A stretch of 13,204 nt of DNA, taken from positions 1-13,204 of the forward strand of contig JAOJEG010000018.1 in the NCBI GenBank assembly GCA_028226535.1, written 5' to 3'. Shown here piece after piece: positions 1-7,945 of this stretch. This stretch comes from Candidatus Pelagibacter sp. (GTDB lineage: Bacteria > Pseudomonadota > Alphaproteobacteria > Pelagibacterales > Pelagibacteraceae). A program made the translations under genes and the position numbers. The stretch's first letter is position 1; every line of letters starts with the position of its first letter. The notes under the pieces are model-generated. The model was given only the letters and a program-made list of their open reading frames with translations, did not search any database and was not told where the DNA came from.

Positions 1-1940
1 CAAATTGCATCAGATTTCTTTCAATTGATGCTGTACAAAAGGCAAATTCTGGTCACCCTGGTATGCCAATGGGTATGGCAGATGTTGCGACTGTTCTCTT
101 TAAAAATTTTTTAAGATTTAATCCAAAAAATCCAAATTGGTTAAATAGAGATAGATTTATTTTGTCAGCAGGTCATGGTTCAATGTTGCTTTACTCCTTA
201 TTATACTTAACTGGATATAAAAGTATTTCACTTAATAATATAAAAAAGTTTAGACAACTTAATTCAATATGTGCAGGTCACCCAGAGTATCATCCTAATA
301 CTGGCATTGAGACCACAACAGGTCCACTTGGACAAGGAATTGCAAATGCAGTTGGCTTTGCAATTGCTGAGGAAATTTTAAAAAAAAAATTAGGTAAAGA
401 AATAATAAATCACAAAACCTACGTCCTTGCTGGAGACGGTTGCTTAATGGAAGGAATAAGTCATGAATCAATGAGTTTAGCTGGACATTTGAAACTTAAA
501 AATTTAGTGATGCTTTTTGATAATAATTCAATATCGATCGATGGACCAACTAGTTTGGCAGTTTCAGATAATTATAAAAAAAGATTTGAAAGTTATGGAT
601 GGGAATATGTTCTTATCGATGGTCACAATGAAAAAGAAATTTTTAAAGCTTTAAAAAAAGTTCAAAATGCAAAAAAACCAACTGTTATTTCTTGTAAAAC
701 TCAAATTGGTTATGGGTCACCGAACAAATCTGGTAAATCATCATCTCATGGAAGCCCTATAGGTTTAGATGAAATCAAACTTGTAAAAAAAACCTTAAAT
801 TGGAATTATAAACCTTTTGAGATTCCAAATAAAATTTTAAATGAATGGAAAAAAATTGGCAAAAGAGGTGAAAAACTGGAGAATGCTTGGAGTAAGATTT
901 ACAAAAAGAAAAAAGCAATAATAAGTAATTTACTAAAAAATAATTTTACAAAAATTTTACTAACTGAAAAACAAAATGCAATTATAGAATTAAAAAGTTT
1001 AGCCACAAGAAAATCTTCAGAGCTTACTTTAAACACATTAACTAGTGTTGCTAATAATTTAATTGGCGGTTCTGCAGATTTAGCAGGATCAAATAATACT
1101 AAAACTAAACATCATAAAATAGTTAAGCCTGGTGAATTTAATGGTAATTACATTCACTATGGTGTGAGAGAGCACGCAATGAGTGGAATAATGAATGGGA
1201 TTGCTCTTCATGGTAGTTTTATTCCTTATGGAGGAACTTTTTTGATATTTTCAGATTATTGTAAACCTTCAATCAGGTTATCTGCATTAATGGAGCAGAG
1301 AGTTATTTATGTCATGACACACGACTCTATTGGTCTTGGAGAAGATGGTCCAACCCATCAACCCATAGAACAATTATCAGGTTTGCGATCTATTCCAAAT
1401 TTAAATGTTTTTAGACCTGCAGATAGAATGGAAACTATTGAATGTTGGGAACATGCATTAAAAAGTTCAAAAACACCTAGTGTCTTATCTTTAACCAGAC
1501 AAAATCTTGAGCCAATAAGAAAAAAAGTTTCAAAAACTAATAAATGTTCTCTAGGTGCATATGAGGTTTTGAGGACAAACAAAAAAATTCATTTAACAAT
1601 ACTTGCTAGTGGTTCTGAAGTTAATTTAGCAATCGAAACTAGTCATAAACTAGCCAAAGATAAGATATATTCAAAAGTAATATCGATGCCTTGCCAAGAA
1701 CTATTTGACAAACAATCAAGCTCATACCAACAAAAGATAATTAATGAGACAAAAAATATAATCTCTATAGAAGCAGCATCAACTGATTGCTGGAAAAAAT
1801 ATGTTGGTAAAGATGGCTTATCTGTTGGAATTGATACATTTGGAAAGAGTGCGCCTTACAAAGAAATTTATAAACACTTTGGTTTAACCTCGGCAAATAT
1901 TGCCAACAAATCAAAAAAGCTTTTAGGAAAAAAAATATGA
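1..1940 (+). CDS. tkt: Transketolase, 5' end outside window
   Basis: Transketolase moves two-carbon ketol units between sugar phosphates in the non-oxidative pentose phosphate pathway, using thiamine diphosphate and a divalent metal in the cytoplasm. The reading frame is open from base 3 and already reads the family N-terminus (IRFLSIDAVQKANSGHPG), so the Met at 63 is internal and only about ten residues are missing. Visible hallmarks are TTGPLGQGIANAVG, the diphosphate-binding GDG followed about 28 residues later by DNN, the catalytic-Glu segment GVREHAMSGIMNGIALHG, LGEDGPTHQP in the pyrimidine domain and the phosphate-binding TRQNLE. The roughly 646 visible codons match a full-length family member of about 660. 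The stop overlaps the gap start (ATGA), so it heads or continues a sugar-phosphate operon. Identity is very secure; the true start cannot be seen. Confidence 0.96.
   Translation, partial: NCIRFLSIDAVQKANSGHPGMPMGMADVATVLFKNFLRFNPKNPNWLNRDRFILSAGHGSMLLYSLLYLTGYKSISLNNIKKFRQLNSICAGHPEYHPNTGIETTTGPLGQGIANAVGFAIAEEILKKKLGKEIINHKTYVLAGDGCLMEGISHESMSLAGHLKLKNLVMLFDNNSISIDGPTSLAVSDNYKKRFESYGWEYVLIDGHNEKEIFKALKKVQNAKKPTVISCKTQIGYGSPNKSGKSSSHGSPIGLDEIKLVKKTLNWNYKPFEIPNKILNEWKKIGKRGEKLENAWSKIYKKKKAIISNLLKNNFTKILLTEKQNAIIELKSLATRKSSELTLNTLTSVANNLIGGSADLAGSNNTKTKHHKIVKPGEFNGNYIHYGVREHAMSGIMNGIALHGSFIPYGGTFLIFSDYCKPSIRLSALMEQRVIYVMTHDSIGLGEDGPTHQPIEQLSGLRSIPNLNVFRPADRMETIECWEHALKSSKTPSVLSLTRQNLEPIRKKVSKTNKCSLGAYEVLRTNKKIHLTILASGSEVNLAIETSHKLAKDKIYSKVISMPCQELFDKQSSSYQQKIINETKNIISIEAASTDCWKKYVGKDGLSVGIDTFGKSAPYKEIYKHFGLTSANIANKSKKLLGKKI
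1925..1928 (+). promoter_or_regulatory. Ribosome binding site for gap
   Basis: AGGA lies 8 bases before the gap ATG, inside the last codons of tkt. Few starts in this window have any Shine-Dalgarno match, so this one supports the ATG at 1937 and suggests independent as well as coupled initiation of gap. Confidence 0.5.
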
Positions 1941-2944
1941 CTATAAATGTTGGAATCAATGGAATGGGAAGAATTGGTCGAATGGTTATTAGAGCAATTA
2001 TTGAGAGTCAAAATAAAAATATTCAAATAAAACATATCAATAATAGATCTAATTCGGAGGCAAGTTGCGCTCTAATTAAATACGACTCTGTTCATGGAAA
2101 ATTTAATGCAGATCTTGATTACGATGAAAATCATTTAATTATAAATAAAAATAAAATTACTTTTTCTCAAGAATCTAAAATTGAAGATATTAACTGGAAA
2201 AAATTTGGAGTTGATTACGTTTTTGAATGCACTGGAAAATTTAATTCAAAAGAAAAATTATTATCACATATCAAGAATGGTGCAAAAAAAGTTCTAGTCT
2301 CTGCTCCATGTAAAAACGCAGACAAAACTATCGTATTTGGTGTAAATGAACAAGAGCTTACAAAAAATGATCAAATAATTTCTGCAGCATCTTGTACCAC
2401 AAATTGTCTGGCTCCAGTTGCAAATACACTTCATAAAAATTTTGAAATTGAAAAAGGTTTTATGACTACAATTCATGCCTTTACCAGTGATCAAAGAATT
2501 TTAGATAATTCTCATAAAGATCCAAGAAGAGCAAGATCTGCAAGCCAATCGATTGTTCCAACTTCTACCGGAGCTTCAAAAGCTATAGGGGAAATAATTC
2601 CATCTTTAAAAGGTAAATTGGAAGGTGTTGCGATGCGAGTTCCAACTCCTAATGTATCCCTTATTGAATTAGTTTTTTGCACTAAAAAAGAGATAAACAA
2701 AGAAAAAATTAATGAAGCTTTTAAAGAAGTTACAAAAAATCAGTCTAAAAAAATATTAGAAGTTACATCAGAAAAATTGGTATCTATTGACTTTAATCAT
2801 AATTCATCATCAGCAATTGTAGATTCATCCCTTACTAGCGTAGTAGGTAAAAATATGGGAAAAATTTCTGCTTGGTATGACAATGAGTGGGGATTTTCAA
2901 ATAGAATGTGCGATATAGCCGAATACGTTCATAAAATCTCTTAA
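1937..2944 (+). CDS. gap: Glyceraldehyde-3-phosphate dehydrogenase, type I
   Basis: This enzyme interconverts glyceraldehyde-3-phosphate and 1,3-bisphosphoglycerate with a nicotinamide cofactor. The 335-residue length is normal. Residues 7-14 (INGMGRIG) form the Rossmann nucleotide loop, SCTTNC at 152-157 carries catalytic Cys153, His180 sits in TTIHAFT, and SWYDNEWG-like AWYDNEWGF lies near 312-320. The residue after the second strand, normally Asp (INDL in the E. coli enzyme) binding the adenosine ribose of NAD, is Asn36 followed by Arg37 (HINNRSNS). This points to relaxed or NADP-preferring cofactor use, as in gluconeogenic or photosynthetic forms; this is inference. It overlaps tkt by 4 bases and pgk by 1 base, so the three are surely cotranscribed and probably translationally coupled. 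Confidence 0.96.
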   Translation: MTINVGINGMGRIGRMVIRAIIESQNKNIQIKHINNRSNSEASCALIKYDSVHGKFNADLDYDENHLIINKNKITFSQESKIEDINWKKFGVDYVFECTGKFNSKEKLLSHIKNGAKKVLVSAPCKNADKTIVFGVNEQELTKNDQIISAASCTTNCLAPVANTLHKNFEIEKGFMTTIHAFTSDQRILDNSHKDPRRARSASQSIVPTSTGASKAIGEIIPSLKGKLEGVAMRVPTPNVSLIELVFCTKKEINKEKINEAFKEVTKNQSKKILEVTSEKLVSIDFNHNSSSAIVDSSLTSVVGKNMGKISAWYDNEWGFSNRMCDIAEYVHKIS

Positions 2945-4122
2945 TGAAAAGTATCAGTGAAGAATTAAATCTTAATAATCAAAAAATATTATTAAGATTA
3001 GATTTAAATGTTCCTTTAATTGATAACAAAATTACTGACACGACAAGAATTGATAAAATTCTACCAACTCTAAAATTTCTAATTTCTCAAAACACAAAGA
3101 TCATAATTGTATCTCATGTTGGAAGACCTAAAGGACAAGTGGTAAAAGAACTTTCACTTAAACCTATATGTCAAGATTTAGAAATAAAATTAAATCAAAA
3201 TATAAAACTCATTACTAAAAGTATTAAAGAAATAGCTTTAAAAGATTTATTTAATAATGATGATGAAAAAATAGTCATGTTAGAGAATATAAGATTTTAT
3301 CCTGATGAGGAAAAAAATAATTCACACTTTGCAAAACAACTTGCAAGTTTAGCTGATATTTATGTTAATGATGCTTTTTCATGTTCTCATAGGGCGCACG
3401 CATCAATTGATGAAATAACAAATTTTTTACCTTGTTACTCTGGATTACAGCTTGATTTAGAAGTTGATGCTTTAAAAAAAATTACTTCAGAAATTAAAAA
3501 ACCTATAACCTGTATTATTGGAGGCTCAAAAATCTCTACTAAAATTAATATAATTAAGAACTTAATACCTAAATTTGACAACATTATAATTGTAGGCGGA
3601 ATGGCTAACAATATTATTAAATATATGGGTAGCCAAATTGGAAAATCCTTAAAAGAAGAAAACTGTGACCCTATTATAAAAGAAATTATTTCACTTTCAG
3701 AAACAGAAAACTGTAAAATAATTTATCCTCAAGATGCTGTGGTAGGAAAAAACTTAAATGGAAGCCCACAAACTAAAGAGTTGAATGAAATTTCATCTGA
3801 TGAAATGATTTTAGATATCGGTCCAAAAACTATTGGAATTATTAAAAATATCATTGATAAAAGTAATACTATTTTGTGGAATGGGCCTGCTGGATATTTT
3901 GAAAATCCTAGCTTTGCTAATGGTAGTATTGAAATTGCTAAGAAGATAATTGAAAATAATAAATCTAATAAAATCTATTCAGTAGCTGGAGGAGGAGATA
4001 CAGTTTCATTATTGAATAGTTTAAATGCAGTAAATGATTTTAATTTTGTTTCAACTGCTGGGGGAGCTTTTTTAGAATATCTTGAAGGTAAAGAACTTCC
4101 TGGTATAAAAGCTTTAAACTAA
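2944..4122 (+). CDS. pgk: Phosphoglycerate kinase
   Basis: Phosphoglycerate kinase transfers phosphate between 1,3-bisphosphoglycerate and ADP, in either direction of central carbon flow. The 392-residue product has the usual two lobes. In the N-lobe are RLDLNVPL (18-25), SHVGRPKG (57-64), ENIRFYP (114-120) and SHRAHAS (148-154), which hold the basic patch for the substrate. In the C-lobe are GGSK (193-196), LWNGPAGYFE (311-320), the nucleotide-binding GGGDT (349-353) and STAGGAFLEYLEGKELPG near the end. All expected catalytic segments look intact. Its ATG overlaps the gap stop by one base, and its stop is one base from the fba start. The gap-pgk-fba order is a common bacterial arrangement. 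Nothing is unusual apart from high Ile, Lys and Asn content typical of this genome. Confidence 0.97.
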   Translation: MKSISEELNLNNQKILLRLDLNVPLIDNKITDTTRIDKILPTLKFLISQNTKIIIVSHVGRPKGQVVKELSLKPICQDLEIKLNQNIKLITKSIKEIALKDLFNNDDEKIVMLENIRFYPDEEKNNSHFAKQLASLADIYVNDAFSCSHRAHASIDEITNFLPCYSGLQLDLEVDALKKITSEIKKPITCIIGGSKISTKINIIKNLIPKFDNIIIVGGMANNIIKYMGSQIGKSLKEENCDPIIKEIISLSETENCKIIYPQDAVVGKNLNGSPQTKELNEISSDEMILDIGPKTIGIIKNIIDKSNTILWNGPAGYFENPSFANGSIEIAKKIIENNKSNKIYSVAGGGDTVSLLNSLNAVNDFNFVSTAGGAFLEYLEGKELPGIKALN

Positions 4123-4123
4123 A

Positions 4124-5134
4124 ATGTCTGAACTTAATAAAATAGCCCTTAAAATTCTTTCAAATGGTAAAGGCATACTAGCTGCAGACGAAAGTAATGG
4201 AACGATGACTAAAAGATTAGAGTCAGTAAATATTCAATCATCACCAGAAAATAGACTTCTTTTTAGAGAAACACTTTTTACAGCAGATAGCATGAAAGAC
4301 TGTATTGGCGGAGTTATATTGTATGATGAAACAATCAATCAAAAATCAGCTAATGGAAACACAATCCCAGCCATGATTTCAGAGACAGGAGCTGTTCCAG
4401 GTATTAAAGTTGATACTGGTGCAAAAGATTTGGCTAATTCATTAGATGAAAAAGTTACCGAGGGTTTAGATGGATTAAGAGAAAGATTAAAAAAATATTA
4501 TGAGCTTGGTGCAAGATTTACAAAGTGGAGAGGTGTTTTTAATATTGGGGAAAAATATCCTAGTAAACTTGCTATTAGCTCAAATGCACATGCGCTTGCA
4601 AGATACTCTGCTCTAGTTCAAGAGAGTGGAATGGTTCCAATTGTTGAACCAGAAGTTTTAATGGATGGTGAACACTCTGCTTATGATTGCTTAATAAAAA
4701 CATCAGAAGTAATTCAAAAATGTTTTGAAGAGCTTTTAATTCACAAAATTGACCTTACAGGCATAATTTTAAAACCAAACATGATTTTAGCAGGCAATAA
4801 ATCAAAAAATAAAATATCTAATCAAGAAGTTTCTTCTAAAACACTTGAGTGTTTAAAAAAATCAGTCCCAAATGAAGTTCCTGGAATTGCTTTTCTGTCT
4901 GGTGGTCAATCAGAAATTGAGGCAACAGAAAATTTAAACTTAATCAATAAAAATAATAATACTAATTTTATAATGACTTACTCATATGGAAGAGCACTTC
5001 AACAAAGTGCTTTAAAATTCTGGGCGAAAGATATTAACAACATCGAAGGTACTCAAAATATTTTTAATCATAGAGCAAGAATGAACACTTTAGCAGCTCA
5101 AGGCAAATGGTCTAAAGAACTTGAGAATAAATAA
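4124..5134 (+). CDS. fba: Fructose-bisphosphate aldolase, class I
   Basis: Class I aldolase joins or splits dihydroxyacetone phosphate and glyceraldehyde-3-phosphate through a Schiff base and needs no metal. The protein resembles the animal/plant-type class I family rather than the zinc class II enzyme. By alignment from memory with the rabbit enzyme, Asp22 (in AADES), Lys95 (GIKVDTG), Lys134 and Arg136 (TKWRGV), Glu175 and Glu177 (VPIVEPEV) and the Schiff-base Lys217 (IILKPNM) are all present, as is LSGGQSE at 259-264. At 336 residues it lacks the longer C-terminal tail ending in Tyr of animal enzymes, which is usual for bacterial members. It is one base after pgk. With pgk and gap it completes the triose-to-hexose steps, and may run mainly toward sugar synthesis. 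Confidence 0.95.
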   Translation: MSELNKIALKILSNGKGILAADESNGTMTKRLESVNIQSSPENRLLFRETLFTADSMKDCIGGVILYDETINQKSANGNTIPAMISETGAVPGIKVDTGAKDLANSLDEKVTEGLDGLRERLKKYYELGARFTKWRGVFNIGEKYPSKLAISSNAHALARYSALVQESGMVPIVEPEVLMDGEHSAYDCLIKTSEVIQKCFEELLIHKIDLTGIILKPNMILAGNKSKNKISNQEVSSKTLECLKKSVPNEVPGIAFLSGGQSEIEATENLNLINKNNNTNFIMTYSYGRALQQSALKFWAKDINNIEGTQNIFNHRARMNTLAAQGKWSKELENK

Positions 5135-5735
5135 AAAAAGATTTATTTATCTTATTTCCCCAAATAAAATTTATCCTGAGTTCTATCATGATTTAAACCA
5201 GGTACTTAGAACTGGCAAAGTAGCTATATTTCAATTAAGACTTAAAAAATATTCACTTAAACAAAAAATTGTAATTGGGAAAAAAATTCAGCAAATTTGT
5301 AAAAAAAATAATATTAAATTTATAGTCAATGATGATCCCATGCTCTCAAAAACACTTAACGCAGATGGTTGTCATTTAGGTCAAAAAGATATGGACATAA
5401 AAAATGCTAGAAAAATAATTGGGAATAAGATTATTGGAGTTACCTGCCATAATTCTATCAAATTAGCAAAAGCTGCTATTAAAGAAAATGCTGATTATAT
5501 TGCCTTTGGGGCTTTCTTTTCCACTAAAACCAAAAAAGTAATATTCAAGGCTGATATTAAAATTTTAAATAAAATTAAAAAGTTAACCAAAACCCCAATA
5601 GTTGCAATTGGTGGAATAAATTTTGATAATTATAAAAAACTGCTATTGAACAATGCTAATTTATTAGCTATTTCAAGCTACGTTTGGAATAATAAAAAAT
5701 ATAAACCCTTAGAAACTATAGTAAAAATTAAATGA
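5121..5735 (+). CDS. thiE: Thiamine phosphate synthase (ThiE-like)
   Basis: ThiE couples hydroxymethylpyrimidine diphosphate with the thiazole phosphate to make thiamine phosphate, in a TIM barrel. Family signatures in order are QLRLK (38-42), the NDD pair (70-72), ADGCHLGQKD (81-90), GVTCHN (106-111), GAFFSTKTKK (130-139), VAIGGI (161-166) and a last phosphate-site Ser pair near 185. These match E. coli ThiE in spacing. No ATG exists before the conserved first strand (RFIYLIS), so the TTG at 5121 is chosen; it gives a 14-base overlap with fba and a 204-residue product of normal size. ATT or ATA starts cannot be excluded. Its stop overlaps the efp ATG. A thiamine gene in an operon with transketolase, which needs thiamine diphosphate, makes biological sense, though that link is inference. 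Confidence 0.8.
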   Translation: MRINKKRFIYLISPNKIYPEFYHDLNQVLRTGKVAIFQLRLKKYSLKQKIVIGKKIQQICKKNNIKFIVNDDPMLSKTLNADGCHLGQKDMDIKNARKIIGNKIIGVTCHNSIKLAKAAIKENADYIAFGAFFSTKTKKVIFKADIKILNKIKKLTKTPIVAIGGINFDNYKKLLLNNANLLAISSYVWNNKKYKPLETIVKIK

Positions 5736-6292
5736 AGATTAACGCTGGCGAAATTAGAGTAGGAATGCTTTTAGAATATAAAAGTGATTTATGGCAAGTT
5801 CTAAAAACTCAACATGTGAAACCAGGTAAAGGTGGAGCATTTGCCCAAGTGGAAATGAAAAGTTTGGAAAAAAACACAAAATTAAATGAGCGATTTAGAT
5901 CTAGTGAGACTGTTGAAAAAGCATCATTAGAAGAAACTAAATTTAATTATCTCTATGAAGATGAAAATAATTATTTTTTTATGGAACCAAAAACATTTGA
6001 GCAAGTTGAAATCAAAAAAGAAATTGTTGGAGAACAAGGGAAATTATTAACTGAAAATCTAGAGGTGACTGTTAGTTTTTATAATGAAAACCCAATTTCA
6101 ATTGAACTTCCAAATCAAGTAAAGTGTAAGATAGAAACAACAGACGTTGCACTAAAAGGACAAACTGTTTCTTCATCTTATAAACCTGCAACACTTGATA
6201 ATGGTTTAAACATTCAAGTACCTCCATTTATTGAGTCTGGCGATGAAGTCATCGTTGACACAAGAAATTTAGAATACGTCAAAAAAGTATAA
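5732..6292 (+). CDS. efp: Translation elongation factor P
   Basis: EF-P binds ribosomes stalled on consecutive prolines and helps peptide bond formation. The 186-residue protein has the standard three beta-barrel layout: an N-terminal KOW-like domain with VKPGKGGAFAQ at about 29-39, a central OB domain, and a C-terminal OB domain with LKGQTVSSSYKPATLDNG near 141-158 and VPPFIESGDEVIVDTR near 163-178. Lys33, in the tip loop PGKGGA, is the site equivalent to E. coli Lys34 that is modified by EpmA/EpmB in many proteobacteria, so the modifiable lysine is kept. The modifying enzymes are not in this window. The ATG overlaps the thiE stop (ATGA), and suhB follows after 4 bases. Confidence 0.97.
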   Translation: MKINAGEIRVGMLLEYKSDLWQVLKTQHVKPGKGGAFAQVEMKSLEKNTKLNERFRSSETVEKASLEETKFNYLYEDENNYFFMEPKTFEQVEIKKEIVGEQGKLLTENLEVTVSFYNENPISIELPNQVKCKIETTDVALKGQTVSSSYKPATLDNGLNIQVPPFIESGDEVIVDTRNLEYVKKV

Positions 6293-6296
6293 TTGA

Positions 6297-7037
6297 ATGA
6301 TTTCTATATCATCAAATTTAAATATCATGATTAAAGCTGCTGAAAAAGCATCCAAATCTGTAATCCGTGATTTTGGTGAAGTTGAAAAATTACAAGTATC
6401 CAAAAAAGGACCCTATGATTTTGTTACAAAGACAGACAAGCATGTAGAAAAAGTTTTGATTGAAGAATTATCAAAAATTAAAAAAAATTATTCCTTTATA
6501 ACTGAAGAAACTGGAATAATTAAAAATAAAGATAAAGAAAATATTTGGATAATTGATCCAATAGACGGAACAACAAACTTTTTACATGGCATACCTCACT
6601 TTGCAATTTGTATTGCTCTTCAGTACAAAAATGAAATTGTAAGTGGTTTAATTTTTGATCCAATCAAAGATGAAATGTTTTTTGCAGAAAAAGACAAAGG
6701 AGCATTCTTAAATAACCAAAGATTAAGAGTATCAAAAAAAAATTCCATTGATGATTGTCTATTTTCAAGTAACCATGAAGGTGTAAAATTTAGCAATCTT
6801 AATATGAGATATAGTGGATGTGCTGCCTTAGATTTAGCCTATGTTGCATCTGGAAGACTTGATGGTTTTTTTCATAATAATATTAATCTTTGGGATATTG
6901 CTGCTGGAGAGATATTAGTTAAAGAAGCTGGGGGAATAGTAAATGATATTCATAAATTTGATTTAAATAAGATTGATATTAAAGCCTCAAGTGCTGCAAT
7001 TAATGACAAAATGTTGGAAAATTTAATTAACTTTTAA
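6297..7037 (+). CDS. suhB: Inositol monophosphatase family phosphatase (SuhB-like)
   Basis: The family dephosphorylates inositol monophosphate or related sugar phosphates using magnesium; in E. coli SuhB also takes part in rRNA antitermination. The 246-residue protein has the first metal motif with Glu70-Glu71 (FITEETG), the signature DPIDGTTNFLHG (87-98) with Asp87 and Asp90, and the second motif LWDIAAGEILVKEAGG (198-213) with Asp200. The order and spacing are canonical, so it should be catalytically competent. The substrate cannot be told from sequence; inositol phosphate, histidinol phosphate or another sugar phosphate are all possible. The first ATG is chosen because the following SNLNIMIKAAEKAS aligns with the E. 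coli N-terminus. It is the last gene of the tkt-to-suhB run, with a likely new promoter starting directly at its stop. Confidence 0.9.
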   Translation: MISISSNLNIMIKAAEKASKSVIRDFGEVEKLQVSKKGPYDFVTKTDKHVEKVLIEELSKIKKNYSFITEETGIIKNKDKENIWIIDPIDGTTNFLHGIPHFAICIALQYKNEIVSGLIFDPIKDEMFFAEKDKGAFLNNQRLRVSKKNSIDDCLFSSNHEGVKFSNLNMRYSGCAALDLAYVASGRLDGFFHNNINLWDIAAGEILVKEAGGIVNDIHKFDLNKIDIKASSAAINDKMLENLINF

Positions 7038-7065
7038 TTGTGTTATAAAATTCTTTTGCTATAAG
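7038..7065 (+). promoter_or_regulatory. Candidate promoter for rpmE-trcR
   Basis: TTGTGT (7038-7043) and TATAAG (7060-7065) are separated by 16 bases. Transcription would begin near 7072, directly at the rpmE ATG at 7073, so the message could be leaderless or nearly so. No Shine-Dalgarno match lies before the ATG. The TATAAG element and 16-base spacer recur before the 5S gene. Confidence 0.5.
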
Positions 7066-7072
7066 TCTCGAT

Positions 7073-7303
7073 ATGAAAAAAGACATACACCCAAATTATC
7101 ACACAATTAAGGTCGAAATGACTGATGGAACTCAATTTGAAACAAAATCAACTTGGGGTGCTGAGGGTGATTTACTTAAATTAGAAATTGATCCAAAATC
7201 TCACTCTGCGTGGACAGGTGGAAAACAAAAATTAATGGACAAAGGTAGAATAAGTAAATTTAATAAAAAATTTCAAAACTTTAAATCAGATAAGAAAAAT
7301 TAA
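7073..7303 (+). CDS. rpmE: 50S ribosomal protein bL31, zinc-free type
   Basis: bL31 is a protein of the large ribosomal subunit at the bridge to the small subunit. The 76-residue sequence begins [10 protein letters not shown] as in the E. coli protein and ends with the [10 protein letters not shown] segment typical of the family. The four cysteines that bind zinc in the E. coli form are absent, and the middle reads [19 protein letters not shown] with an extra loop. This is the cysteine-less lineage usual in Alphaproteobacteria. Its stop directly abuts the trcR ATG with no spacer, so the two are one transcript. A promoter candidate sits just upstream. Product identity is secure. Confidence 0.96.
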   Translation: MKKDIHPNYHTIKVEMTDGTQFETKSTWGAEGDLLKLEIDPKSHSAWTGGKQKLMDKGRISKFNKKFQNFKSDKKN

Positions 7304-7891
7304 ATGTCAAATGCACCTTTGATGCCAATGGCTACAGCTGTTTGGTTGGTTGAAAATACAACACTCACTTTTAAACAAATTGCGAATTTCTGTAACTTGC
7401 ATGAAGTTGAAATTCAAGGAATAGCTGATGGTGAAGTTGCAAAAGGAATTAAAGCCTATAACCCAATAATCTCTGGTCAACTTTCTAGGGAAGAAATTGA
7501 ATTATCATCTAAAGATGAAAATAGACCTTTGCTAATCAAAAGCACTGATATTGAAATTTCAAATAGTGAAAAAAAAATTAAAAAATATGTACCATTATCT
7601 AAAAGACAAGATAAACCAGATTCTGCATTATGGTTAATTAGACAGCATAACATGCTAAAAGATTCCCAAATTGCAAAGCTAGTCGGAATTACTAAAAATT
7701 CCGTTACATCAATTAGAAACAAAAGTTATTGGAATTATAATAATTTAAATCCAAAAGATCCTGTTGCCTTGAATCTATTCACCCAAAAAGATCTTGTGGA
7801 AGCGCTAGAAAAAGCTGAGAGAAGAATAAAAAGAGAGAAAAAAGAAAAAGAAAAAGCTAAACAAGCAAAAGAAATTTCAAACATTGAATAA
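7304..7891 (+). CDS. trcR: Cell cycle transcriptional regulator TrcR family (DUF1013)
   Basis: This 195-residue protein matches the alphaproteobacterial DUF1013 family, named TrcR for a role in cell-cycle transcription; the biochemical detail of the family is thin. Two similar helix-turn-helix-like segments are visible, at about 11-45 (starting AVWLVENTTLTFKQIA) and 108-140 (starting ALWLIRQHNMLKDSQIA). Both begin with A-[VL]-W-L-[VI] and run into a recognition-helix-like part, suggesting internal duplication. A polar linker with many Ser and Glu joins them. The C-terminal 164-195 is very rich in Lys and Glu and probably an extended or coiled helix. It is joined to rpmE without spacer. Family assignment is from the sequence pattern remembered for DUF1013; target genes cannot be inferred. 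Confidence 0.82.
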   Translation: MSNAPLMPMATAVWLVENTTLTFKQIANFCNLHEVEIQGIADGEVAKGIKAYNPIISGQLSREEIELSSKDENRPLLIKSTDIEISNSEKKIKKYVPLSKRQDKPDSALWLIRQHNMLKDSQIAKLVGITKNSVTSIRNKSYWNYNNLNPKDPVALNLFTQKDLVEALEKAERRIKREKKEKEKAKQAKEISNIE

Positions 7892-7912
7892 ATTTAATAG
7901 ACATCAAAATTT

Positions 7913-7939
7913 TATAGTGATAGTTACACGCATTTAGGA
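7913..7939 (+). promoter_or_regulatory. Possible -10 element and ribosome binding site before rpsU
   Basis: The 54 bases between trcR and rpsU contain TATAGT at 7913-7918, without a convincing -35 partner at 16-18 bases, and AGGA at 7936-7939, 6 bases before the rpsU ATG. The ribosome binding site is credible; the promoter is weak. Transcription from trcR may simply continue. Confidence 0.35.
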
Positions 7940-7945
7940 TTATTT

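Noticed and set aside
63..65. ATG at 63 as the true start of transketolase
   Set aside because: The same frame is open upstream and encodes the conserved family N-terminus, so the gene begins outside the window.
1358..1582. Antisense open frames inside tkt, gap, trcR, pntB and pntAA
   Set aside because: They lie opposite strongly conserved coding sequence, show no family pattern, and have no promoter or ribosome site; they are coding shadows.
7038..7072. A riboswitch or protein-binding leader before rpmE
   Set aside because: Only 35 bases separate the genes and the promoter candidate fills them; no structured leader fits.
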